This document shows positions 7,687 to 15,453 of a DNA stretch of 64,000 bases, piece by piece; within the stretch, counting starts at the first letter, position 1; the number at the start of each line of letters is the position of its first letter. The translations under genes were made by a program, and so were the position numbers. The notes below the pieces were generated by a model. The model was not told where the DNA came from and ran no database searches. It saw nothing but the letters and a program-made list of their open reading frames with translations. The DNA comes from Cyclobacterium jeungdonense (lineage in GTDB: Bacteria; Bacteroidota; Bacteroidia; Cytophagales; Cyclobacteriaceae): positions 62,001-126,000 of the forward strand of contig NZ_WMCD01000004.1 in the NCBI RefSeq assembly GCF_010994275.1. The letters run 5' to 3'.

Positions 7687-8825
7687 TTTTTTTTTGAGGA
7701 GTCTTCCGCAAGGGCGGCAAGGTTAATTGCATGTGGTAATTTTGCCAATTTCATCAAAACCAGCTCCACATGTAATCGTTGGTTTTTGCTGGTTTTGTAG
7801 GCCATGTCTGCCTGATTGCAGATGGATAGGGCTGAGAGTAAAAACGAAATAGAGGTTTGTGCAGACTGTTCTACATATCGGTTCTTTGCCGATTCGGAAA
7901 CTTGAAGCAATTGGGCCGTATCAGGATCCTTGCAGACCATTAATTCCCGGAAATGTTCACTAAGGCCAACCAAAAAGTTGTGACCATCAAATCCCTTTTT
8001 TAGAATTTCATCAAATATCAACAACGCTTTGGAGATGCTTTCTTCCAGCAAGGCCTCCGTGACCTTAAAATAATAATCATAATCGAGTATGTGGAGGTTG
8101 TTGATGGTTTCCCGATAGGTCACCTTTTTTCCTGCAGAAAAAGTGACAATCAAATCGAAAATAGAAAGCGCGTCCCGAAGTGCTCCATCCGCTTTGGTAG
8201 CAATTAGCCTCAACGCTTCTTCCTCATAATCTATCCCCTCCTCCTTTGAAATATATTCCAGATGGTGACTGATATCCTGGATCTGAATCCGGTTGAAATC
8301 AAAAATCTGACACCTTGATAAAATAGTAGGTATGATTTTATGCTTCTCCGTAGTAGCCAGAATAAAAAGTGCATGCTTGGGTGGTTCCTCCAGCGTTTTC
8401 AAAAACGCATTGAAGGCTTGGGTGGATAGCATGTGCACCTCATCGATGATGTAAATTTTGTATTCCCCTTTTTGGGGAACATACCTTACCTGATCAACAA
8501 GGTTCCGCATATCCTCCACAGAATTATTGGAAGCAGCATCCAATTCGTGAACATTAAAAGAGCTATTGGAATTAAATGCTTCACAGGAGCTACAAGTGTT
8601 GCAGGCCTCTCCGTTATCCAAACGCGATTCACAGTTTATCGTCTTTGCAAGAATTCGTGCACAGGTGGTTTTACCTACTCCTCTGGGCCCGCAAAATAGG
8701 AAAGCTTGCGCCAGATGTTCGTTTTTAATCGCATTTTTCAGAGTGGTGGTAATGTGGCTTTGCCCCACCACACTTTTGAAGTCCGAGGGTCTGTACTTTC
8801 GGGCAGAAACAACAAAATTTTCCAT
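7680..8825 (-). CDS. dnaX: DNA polymerase III gamma subunit (dnaX), 0-frame short product
   Basis: The clamp-loader ATPase has 381 residues. Walker A is GPRGVGKT at 46-53. A four-cysteine zinc module is C65, C75, C78, C81. Walker B is IDEVHMLS and sensor 1 is LATTEKHKIIPTILSRCQ. Domain III helices follow. The frame ends in SSKKKA and a TAG immediately after an A10 run, so the genome as given encodes a gamma-like short form in frame 0; the tau-specific tail lies in the -1 frame. Clamp loader subunits gamma/tau assemble with delta and delta-prime to load the beta clamp. The gene is alone on the minus strand between convergent and same-strand neighbours. Confidence 0.93.
   Translation of the reverse strand: MENFVVSARKYRPSDFKSVVGQSHITTTLKNAIKNEHLAQAFLFCGPRGVGKTTCARILAKTINCESRLDNGEACNTCSSCEAFNSNSSFNVHELDAASNNSVEDMRNLVDQVRYVPQKGEYKIYIIDEVHMLSTQAFNAFLKTLEEPPKHALFILATTEKHKIIPTILSRCQIFDFNRIQIQDISHHLEYISKEEGIDYEEEALRLIATKADGALRDALSIFDLIVTFSAGKKVTYRETINNLHILDYDYYFKVTEALLEESISKALLIFDEILKKGFDGHNFLVGLSEHFRELMVCKDPDTAQLLQVSESAKNRYVEQSAQTSISFLLSALSICNQADMAYKTSKNQRLHVELVLMKLAKLPHAINLAALAEDSSKKKA
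7686..7695 (-). promoter_or_regulatory. Candidate dnaX slippage / programmed frameshift site (A10)
   Basis: The coding strand reads TCC TCA AAA AAA AAA GCG TAG. A -1 slip, or transcripts with one extra A, gives AAA AAA AAA AGC GTA GCA and opens the tau tail. A purine-rich GGAAG lies about 10 bases upstream of the run. A GGCC-CCCT-GGCC stem (7660-7671) starts 14 bases downstream. Both are in positions where stimulatory elements sit in Escherichia coli dnaX. An assembly miscount of the homopolymer is the main alternative. Confidence 0.6.
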
Positions 8826-8963
8826 TGCCGCAAGTTATAAAATTAATCGAACTTAAATCTCTTCCATCCCGGATTTTACCTATTTACCAGAGGTAACTAA
8901 CTGATCGTTTGCCCCTTAAAATATCTCCATTCTTCCCTCCTTCTACTTCCCACATAGCCTTCC

Positions 8964-9824
8964 CTATCCTAACTCCGGACCGGCTATCAGGTAGTATTTT
9001 TCGGGTATCCCCGGATAGCGATTCGTCTGGAAATACATTCGGATCAATTCTCTTCGCTGTTCGAACCCCTGGTTTTCCAACCAAGGAATCAACTCTTGTC
9101 TGTTTGCTGCTACATCCAGCACTAGTGCCTGGTCATTAAAATGAGTAAGGGCTTGGTTGATTAACCTTCGGGCAATCGCTTCATCTTTCGCCACCAGAGG
9201 ACCTAGCTGTGTGTAGTTGCTCCCTTTTCTACTGAGTATATAGCCTTTCAATTCACCGGCTTCTTTCAACATAAGTGCTCCTTCCGAAAAGGTCAATAGT
9301 AAATGACCTAGGACTTTTTCCCTGCTCGCTCCAAACACGGGTGCATCCAGTTTTTCCAGTTCCGGAAGATCTGAAATGGAAACCCGGCTTACCCCTGCAT
9401 CCCGGTCAGATTCCTGCAGCGAATGGATGGCTTTTCTAACAAATCTCCAAAGTGAATATTCCTTTTTAAAACCCAACTGTTGGTAAACAAATTGGCCTTC
9501 CGGTGTTGCGTCTAGCTTAATGGTGGAAATACCTTCTAATCTGTGAAGAATCTCTCTCATTAACATCTTGCTGATGCCTTTTCTTCGGTATTTCCGATCC
9601 ACCAACATCATTCCGATCCACGCCAACCTGTTTTGATAAGCAATGGCGGTAACGGTACCCACCGGTTTATTTTCTATTACTGCCACCAGACAGAACTGGG
9701 GTTGCTGTTTTAAAAATAACTGCCAGTCCTCTCTGGTTTGATTCCACCCTTCGGTTTTTTTCAACGCCATGGCCACATCGAGGTCATCTGGCAGCATCTG
9801 TCGAATGTAAATTTCAGAATCCAT
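8964..9824 (-). CDS. Two-domain GNAT N-acetyltransferase
   Basis: A 286-residue protein. The N-terminal GNAT domain (about 5-130) contains the acetyl-CoA binding loop RKYRRKGISKMLM and the closing VYQQLGF motif. A second half (about 145-285) resembles the Acetyltransf_18-type GNAT domain and ends in YYLIAGPELG, a tail typical of that family. It should transfer an acyl group to an unidentified small-molecule or peptide amine in the cytoplasm. It stands alone between dnaX and the DUF5687 gene, which is divergent from it (139-base gap). Confidence 0.88.
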   Translation of the reverse strand: MDSEIYIRQMLPDDLDVAMALKKTEGWNQTREDWQLFLKQQPQFCLVAVIENKPVGTVTAIAYQNRLAWIGMMLVDRKYRRKGISKMLMREILHRLEGISTIKLDATPEGQFVYQQLGFKKEYSLWRFVRKAIHSLQESDRDAGVSRVSISDLPELEKLDAPVFGASREKVLGHLLLTFSEGALMLKEAGELKGYILSRKGSNYTQLGPLVAKDEAIARRLINQALTHFNDQALVLDVAANRQELIPWLENQGFEQRRELIRMYFQTNRYPGIPEKYYLIAGPELG

Positions 9825-9963
9825 ATGCTTTTATTGATTCTCAAAGATCTACTATTTAAGAGTAAAGGGGAAATTTTTAGTGGCTGTTGCTATTTTTTTT
9901 CTATTTTAGAAAAAATATCCACTGTCGGAGTAGGCAGAACTTCCAATAAACCCGAATTCCCGA

Positions 9964-11451
9964 ATGCTGATACCCCTTTTAAAATTGGAACTATTAAAAA
10001 GAATGAGGAGCAGCTCATTTACCAGAAGTCTGGCTATCGGAGTAGTGGTTTTCATTATAGGCTTTTTTTTACTTACCTATTTATTTCTATTTGGACTGGT
10101 ATTAAACCGATTAGTAAAGGAAGTACTAGGAGTCCCGAATGCGGTCCATTTTATAAATAGTTGCCTGCTCTACTTTTTTATGTTGGAACTCATTTATCGG
10201 TATTTTATTCAACAATTGCCAGTTTTCAGCCTTGAAAATTTCCTTCATTTGCCGCTGTCCAAATCCAAAATTATCCACTTTTTACTAGGAAGCAGTTTTA
10301 TCTCCCCTTTAAATATCATTTCCCTATTGATATTCGGACCATTTGCAGCAGTGGAAATACAGCAGGCTTACGGGTCTTTTGCCGCCATTACCTGGCTGGT
10401 GGCGGTGGTGCTGACGAGTTGGTCTATTCATTGGTTTATTTTGTGGTTTAAGCAGCGCTTTGAGGATAGCCTGATCGGAACACTGTCCGTGTTTACTGCG
10501 CTACTTCTGGGCATAGGGTTTAGTTATTCTGGCTTTTTTGATCTGGGCGCTTTTTTTGAGCCAGTTTTTACCTTTTCCCTCGAAAGTCCCGTACCTATTA
10601 TTCTGTTGCTTACCGTGCTAATACTGAGTTACTTCTTATGTTTTGCCTACTATCGCCAAAATGCTTATCTGGAGGATCTGAGCGAGGGAGATTACCTGCA
10701 GTTTGCCAACAGGGATCTGGGATTTTTATCCAAATTTGGCCTGGCTGGAGAGATCGCAAATCTGGAGTGGAAACTAATTATTCGTCACAAGAAAAGCCGT
10801 ACCTACCTCACCTTATGCCTGGTATTTCTATTGTATGGGTTGATTTTTTATAACAATCCGGCCTACCAGACAGATACCGGTTTTAGTAATGTCTTCATAT
10901 TTGTGGGTACCTTCATTACGGGAATTTTCATGACTCAATACGGACAGCTTTTTTTGAGCTGGAATTCGCCTGCATTTGACTTTTATGTTCACCAACGAAA
11001 CGGATTAAGAGCACTTGTTCGCGGAAAATACTTGTTGTTCATGGGAATATCTTTAATGTGCTTCGTTCTTTCACTACCCTATGCCTATTTCGGGTGGCAT
11101 ATTTTGCTGATTCATACCGCCACCTTTCTGTTTAATATGGGAATCACCATGCATCTGGTTATTTTCCTGGCGTTGTGGAAACCCAAACCCATGGATCTGA
11201 ATAAAGGATCTGTTTTTAACTATGAAGGTATGGGGCTCTCTCAGTTTTTGATCATCATTCCACTGCTAGCTGCTCCCTATGCTGTTTTTCTTCCTTTTTC
11301 CTATTGGTTTAATGACTATGCAGGCTTGGTTGCTCTGGGGGCTACAGGTGCTTTTGGATTAATCGTTTTTCCACGAATTTCCTCTCTGATGGCTGAAAAG
11401 GTGATTGAAATGAAATATGAAATAGCATCTGCATTTCGTCAGGAATTATGA
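9964..11451 (+). CDS. DUF5687 family ABC-2-like membrane permease
   Basis: A 495-residue integral membrane protein with about ten to twelve hydrophobic segments, the first at about 25-50 (GVVVFIIGFFLLTYLFLFGLVL). The N-terminus MLIPLLKLELLKRMRSSSF matches DUF5687, a Bacteroidota family of ABC exporter permeases. Its last four bases overlap the ATG of the ABC ATPase gene, so the two are translationally coupled and should form one transporter. The substrate is unknown. Confidence 0.88.
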   Translation: MLIPLLKLELLKRMRSSSFTRSLAIGVVVFIIGFFLLTYLFLFGLVLNRLVKEVLGVPNAVHFINSCLLYFFMLELIYRYFIQQLPVFSLENFLHLPLSKSKIIHFLLGSSFISPLNIISLLIFGPFAAVEIQQAYGSFAAITWLVAVVLTSWSIHWFILWFKQRFEDSLIGTLSVFTALLLGIGFSYSGFFDLGAFFEPVFTFSLESPVPIILLLTVLILSYFLCFAYYRQNAYLEDLSEGDYLQFANRDLGFLSKFGLAGEIANLEWKLIIRHKKSRTYLTLCLVFLLYGLIFYNNPAYQTDTGFSNVFIFVGTFITGIFMTQYGQLFLSWNSPAFDFYVHQRNGLRALVRGKYLLFMGISLMCFVLSLPYAYFGWHILLIHTATFLFNMGITMHLVIFLALWKPKPMDLNKGSVFNYEGMGLSQFLIIIPLLAAPYAVFLPFSYWFNDYAGLVALGATGAFGLIVFPRISSLMAEKVIEMKYEIASAFRQEL

Positions 11452-12146
11452 TACAAATAAACTCTTTGAAAAAAATCTACGGTGAAACCACCGTCCTGGA
11501 TATTCCCAGCCTCAGCATCCCCAAAAGCCAGTGTTTTGGTCTGGTTGGCAACAACGGTGCGGGCAAAACCACGCTTTTTCGCACCATTCTGGATCTGGTC
11601 CGGACCACAGAGGGAAGTGTCACCGTAGACGACGAAGACGTCAGCAAAGGAGAACAATGGAAAACCAAAATTGGTGCTTACTTGGATGAAAACATGTTGC
11701 TCTCTTACCTTAGTCCTGATGAATACTTCCAAACACTCCGGAAAATCTATCACTTGTCGGAAGAGGATTTGCAGCTCCACCTGAATAAATTTACGGACTT
11801 TTTTAACGGCGAAATCGTGGGCAATAAAAAATACATCCGGGATCTTTCCAAAGGCAACATCAAAAAGGTGGGCATTGCCGCTGCCTTGCTGGGAAATCCT
11901 GAAGCGGTACTGTTAGATGAGCCTTTTGAAAACCTGGATCCGAGTTCTCAGATCCGGCTGAAAAAGCTAATTCAGAGAGAAAATGAGGATCACCTGGTGA
12001 CTTTTTTATTATCAAGCCACGATCTTACCCATGTGACAGAAATATGTGAACGGATCGTGCTTTTGGAAAAAGGACAGATAATCATGGACCTCCGGGACAA
12101 GGATCGGATGCAAGAGGAACTCAACTCCTATTTCAACGTAACCTAA
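11448..12146 (+). CDS. ABC transporter ATP-binding protein
   Basis: A 232-residue ATPase. Walker A is GNNGAGKTT (about 34-42). The signature loop is the variant LSKGN (RDLSKGNIKK) instead of LSGGQ. Walker B is VLLDEPFENLDP and the H-loop is SSHDL. It pairs with the DUF5687 permease whose gene it overlaps (ATGA). The LSKGN variant is known in ABC-2-type exporter ATPases and need not mean loss of activity. Confidence 0.93.
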   Translation: MIQINSLKKIYGETTVLDIPSLSIPKSQCFGLVGNNGAGKTTLFRTILDLVRTTEGSVTVDDEDVSKGEQWKTKIGAYLDENMLLSYLSPDEYFQTLRKIYHLSEEDLQLHLNKFTDFFNGEIVGNKKYIRDLSKGNIKKVGIAAALLGNPEAVLLDEPFENLDPSSQIRLKKLIQRENEDHLVTFLLSSHDLTHVTEICERIVLLEKGQIIMDLRDKDRMQEELNSYFNVT

Positions 12147-12217
12147 GATTACCTGATTCTGGGTTGAAAAAACCTGAAAAAAGGCCTAATTTGCTACAAA
12201 AATATAATTGGGAATTC

Positions 12218-13447
12218 ATGAAAAAATCTTTCAATAGAAGGAAGTTTATAAAAAATGCTGGCTTGGGTTCCATGGCCGCCTTGCTGGGAGCTGAAATTGT
12301 ATACGCGCTCCCTGAAGGATACCTACCGCTCGCTTTACAACAAAACCAGGATCCTGGAATCCTTTTCGGAAAACACGAGGAGATGCGGGTACTGAATGAC
12401 CTGCCCTGGAATATCGAAGCGCAAGCCCATTTGCTGGACGATTCTGTGACTCCGGCAAACAAAATGTTTATCCGGAATAATGGGCTAATCCCTGAAGATA
12501 TAAATCCTGACACCTGGACCCTAACCATTAGAGGAGAGTCAGCGGCTCAGGAAAAAACCTATAGCCTTGAAACCCTAAAATCCCAATTTCCTACCTACTC
12601 GTATCAGCTTGTACTGGAATGTGGGGGAAACGGGAGAAGTGAATTCTTCCCTCCTGCAAAAGGAAATCAGTGGACCATCGGTGCCGTTTCCTGTGCCAAG
12701 TGGACCGGGATAAGGTTAGGGGATCTCTTACGGGATGTAGGAGTCAATGACGATGCGGTTTACATCGGATATTACGGAGCAGATACCCACCTGAGCAGGG
12801 ATCCAGGTAAAAACCCCATCTCCAGAGGGATTCCCCTGAATAAAGCCATGGAAGATCAGACCCTACTGGCTTTTGCCATGAATGGCGAGGATATCCCCAT
12901 TGCCCATGGCCATCCCCTCCGGCTAATCGCCTCCGGATTTCCCGCCTCTGCATCGGGCAAATGGATCCATACCCTTTCCATTCGAAACAAAATCCATGAT
13001 GGAGAAAAAATGGCACCTCCTTCCTATTCTGTTCCCTGCGAACCAGTGGAACCCGGCGCGGAAGTACCCAATGAAGCCATGTGCATCATCGAAAACATGC
13101 CTGTAAAATCGCTAATCACTTATCCCAAGTCAGGCGCGTTACTCCGACATAGGCAAAGCCTGTCCATCAGAGGCCATGCCTGGGCAGGAGCCAAAAAGGT
13201 TCAAACCGTGGATTATTCCATTGATTTTGGTGCTACCTGGAAGTCCTGCAGACTACAAGACCCGGTTAACCCCTTTGCCTGGCAGCGTTTTGACGCTGAG
13301 ATTTCTTTTCCCGAAAAGGGATACTATGAAGTTTGGGCTAAAGCCACGGATAGTGATGGGATCAGTCAACCCATGTTGACTCCAGGCTGGAATCCAAAAG
13401 GCTACTTAAACAATGCCTGCCACCGGATAGCAATTAAAATTTCCTGA
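12218..13447 (+). CDS. SorA-type sulfite dehydrogenase, molybdopterin subunit
   Basis: The start is ATG at 12218 (409 residues); the frame is open back to a TTG at 12164, but the ATG places a twin-arginine signal (FNRRKFIKNAG, then AALLGAEIVYA) at the N-terminus. The oxidoreductase molybdopterin-binding domain follows, with the molybdenum-ligand cysteine C135 in LECGGNGR and the HGHPLRLI segment. The C-terminal Mo-co dimerisation domain is about 285-405 (SLSIRGHAWAG..VDYSIDFGATW). It should oxidise sulfite to sulfate in the periplasm, passing electrons to the cytochrome c encoded three bases downstream. A related periplasmic YedY- or SoxC-type role is less likely given this pairing. Confidence 0.88.
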   Translation: MKKSFNRRKFIKNAGLGSMAALLGAEIVYALPEGYLPLALQQNQDPGILFGKHEEMRVLNDLPWNIEAQAHLLDDSVTPANKMFIRNNGLIPEDINPDTWTLTIRGESAAQEKTYSLETLKSQFPTYSYQLVLECGGNGRSEFFPPAKGNQWTIGAVSCAKWTGIRLGDLLRDVGVNDDAVYIGYYGADTHLSRDPGKNPISRGIPLNKAMEDQTLLAFAMNGEDIPIAHGHPLRLIASGFPASASGKWIHTLSIRNKIHDGEKMAPPSYSVPCEPVEPGAEVPNEAMCIIENMPVKSLITYPKSGALLRHRQSLSIRGHAWAGAKKVQTVDYSIDFGATWKSCRLQDPVNPFAWQRFDAEISFPEKGYYEVWAKATDSDGISQPMLTPGWNPKGYLNNACHRIAIKIS

Positions 13448-13450
13448 TCT

Positions 13451-13915
13451 ATGCAACACCTTCCTACCAACCTGCGGCTTTTGATGGGTGCTGGCCTTTT
13501 GATTTTAGTATTGGCCGGAATTGGAGTTTATTTTCAAACAGAACAATCAGAAACCGACACCATTCCCAAAGAGGGGGAAACCCGAAATGCCGAAGCACCA
13601 CTTCAGGTAGAAGGAATAGAAGCGCAGATCGAAAACGGCATCCATGTACCTACAGGCCTGATCGCCGGTGAAGGGCTGAGTCTGGTTATCGCCCATTGTA
13701 CGGCCTGCCATTCTGCAAAACTCGTAACCCAAAACCGGGCCGACAGAGAGGGTTGGGAAAGGATGATCCAATGGATGCAACGCACGCAGAACCTATGGGA
13801 TCTAGGTGAGCAGGAAGCAGCCATTTTAGACTACCTCTCTGAAAATTACGCTCCAGTACAAACCGGTCGGCGCCCTCCGCTCACCAATATTGACTGGTAC
13901 GAATTAAAGGAATGA
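13451..13915 (+). CDS. Membrane-anchored cytochrome c subunit (SorB-like)
   Basis: The protein has 154 residues. An N-terminal membrane helix lies at about 9-28, followed by an acidic linker. A single class I heme motif is C83-T-A-C86-H87, and methionines in WERMIQWMQ could give the sixth ligand. It starts three bases after the sulfite dehydrogenase stop, so it is the likely electron acceptor, feeding electrons to the respiratory chain. It converges on the DUF3748 gene with a one-base gap. Confidence 0.88.
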   Translation: MQHLPTNLRLLMGAGLLILVLAGIGVYFQTEQSETDTIPKEGETRNAEAPLQVEGIEAQIENGIHVPTGLIAGEGLSLVIAHCTACHSAKLVTQNRADREGWERMIQWMQRTQNLWDLGEQEAAILDYLSENYAPVQTGRRPPLTNIDWYELKE

Positions 13916-13916
13916 C

Positions 13917-15308
13917 TCAGGGCCTTTCGGCCAGAAAAATCTGGACATATCCGTCCAAATAGCGGTTAAAAGCCAAGCGATTGCCGTCACGGGAATAAAC
14001 CGGTGAAAAGGGTTTGGTCTCAAAGAAAGGACTGATTTTTTTAGGGTTTTCCGCTTTACCCCTACCATCAAGCCGACCAAGATACAGGGCTTGGTTGCAT
14101 ACATAAACAAACTCCCTTTGGTAAGGGTGCCAACGCACCATGCTTTGCACGTCGGTATCGTGGTGACTTACCTGAAATGATTCTCCCCCTGCGGTAGGTA
14201 CCAGAAACACCTGCACAATTCCGGAATCATCTTTAGCAAGAAAACTAATATAGGATCCATCCATCGAAGAACTAACCCAATGCCGGGGTTCGGTAGCCAC
14301 TCCGGGAAATTTCCTGTGTTCCGTAAAGGTCAATCGCTTCACAGTGGCTCCTTTAGGGGGCATGGGCATTGTTTTATCGGTTCCTTCAAGTGGCCCGTTT
14401 TTACCGGGTATATCAATATTTTCTGGTACATCTACCATAAATACTTCAGTTACTTTTTCTCCCTTCTCGCTTACCAAATCTCCTAAAAAAGACCTGGCTC
14501 GTTGCAGGGTCCCGTCTGCCCTGAGGTATCCCTGCTTTCCAACCCACCAATCACTGTAAGCACGGCTGATTTCCCCACTTCCCGGTTGCGGGTCGGAAAC
14601 TACCTTTACCAACAATACCGAAAACCAGCTTCCCTGAATGTTTTCATCGGAATTGGCAGTATCCACCTTTACAGCCGGACTTAATCGCTTGGATACCCCC
14701 AGTGTCCGTAAATCGTGAATTGCTCCTGTTTTTTTCTCCAGGTCTACCATCAAGGCATCGTTGTAAGTAAATCCTATCCAATTTCCGTCCGCACTCCATT
14801 GGTGACGGTGTGTTCCCCCACGTAAGGCCCCGGGAGTGTAAGGTTGTGTCACATCTCTGCTATCCATCCAGTACGCATCATTCCCCATCGATTCATCGAC
14901 TATCCTCCCCAATCGCCGGTGTCCCGCATACGGTTTCTGGGGATCGGCATTCGGTAAACCGTGTATAAAAATAACCTGGTTTTTCTGAGGGTGGTAACTC
15001 ACAGCTCCCACTCCTGGCCCGAAAGGATTGGATTCCTCCACCTGATACACAATTTTGGTCTTTCCATTTTCTACATTCACCTTTTCAATACACTGATTCT
15101 GGGCTATTCCGGAGGGATTCGGCCGGGTGTCGTAGACAATCCATCGATCATCCGGAGAAAAATTCTGGTTATGATCCAATTCATGGTTTTTCTCTTCTGT
15201 AGTCAGCTGCCTTATTTTCCATAATTCCTGAGCAGGACAGGTTATAAAGAACATAAGCGACAGGATAGGAAGAATACCAAGGAGTAACTGGTTGGAATTT
15301 ATATGCAT
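13917..15308 (-). CDS. DUF3748 family beta-propeller protein (YidR-like)
   Basis: The protein has 463 residues with an N-terminal export signal (LLLGILPILSLMFFITCPAQE; the ITC could be a weak lipobox). The body has TolB/WD40-like propeller repeats: ELDHNQNFSPDDRWIVYDTRPN, HRHQWSADGNWIGFTYND, YISFLAKDDSG and PVYSRDGNRLAFNRYLDG. It matches DUF3748, the family of E. coli YidR. Its function is unknown; sugar- or pectin-fragment binding is sometimes suggested from resemblance to oligogalacturonate lyases, but no catalytic site is evident to me. It is divergent from the GH31 gene, with a 145-base shared upstream region. Confidence 0.85.
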   Translation of the reverse strand: MHINSNQLLLGILPILSLMFFITCPAQELWKIRQLTTEEKNHELDHNQNFSPDDRWIVYDTRPNPSGIAQNQCIEKVNVENGKTKIVYQVEESNPFGPGVGAVSYHPQKNQVIFIHGLPNADPQKPYAGHRRLGRIVDESMGNDAYWMDSRDVTQPYTPGALRGGTHRHQWSADGNWIGFTYNDALMVDLEKKTGAIHDLRTLGVSKRLSPAVKVDTANSDENIQGSWFSVLLVKVVSDPQPGSGEISRAYSDWWVGKQGYLRADGTLQRARSFLGDLVSEKGEKVTEVFMVDVPENIDIPGKNGPLEGTDKTMPMPPKGATVKRLTFTEHRKFPGVATEPRHWVSSSMDGSYISFLAKDDSGIVQVFLVPTAGGESFQVSHHDTDVQSMVRWHPYQREFVYVCNQALYLGRLDGRGKAENPKKISPFFETKPFSPVYSRDGNRLAFNRYLDGYVQIFLAERP

Positions 15309-15453
15309 TGGAAGAGGAAAAACTGGTTAATTACTAATAGTACGAACCCATCTGCTATTTGTACCACCGCAATCAACTACCATCCGGCAAGAAATTGTTT
15401 CAATATTCGGTTTTTTTTTCTCACTTTACTGTCCATCAACCAATCCGAAACCA

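Noticed and set aside
9886-9917. AT hairpin upstream of the DUF5687 gene
   Set aside because: It is made only of A/T runs with a small loop; likely chance in AT-rich DNA.
12164-12217. Extended start of the sulfite dehydrogenase
   Set aside because: It would bury the twin-arginine signal inside the protein; the ATG at 12218 exposes it.
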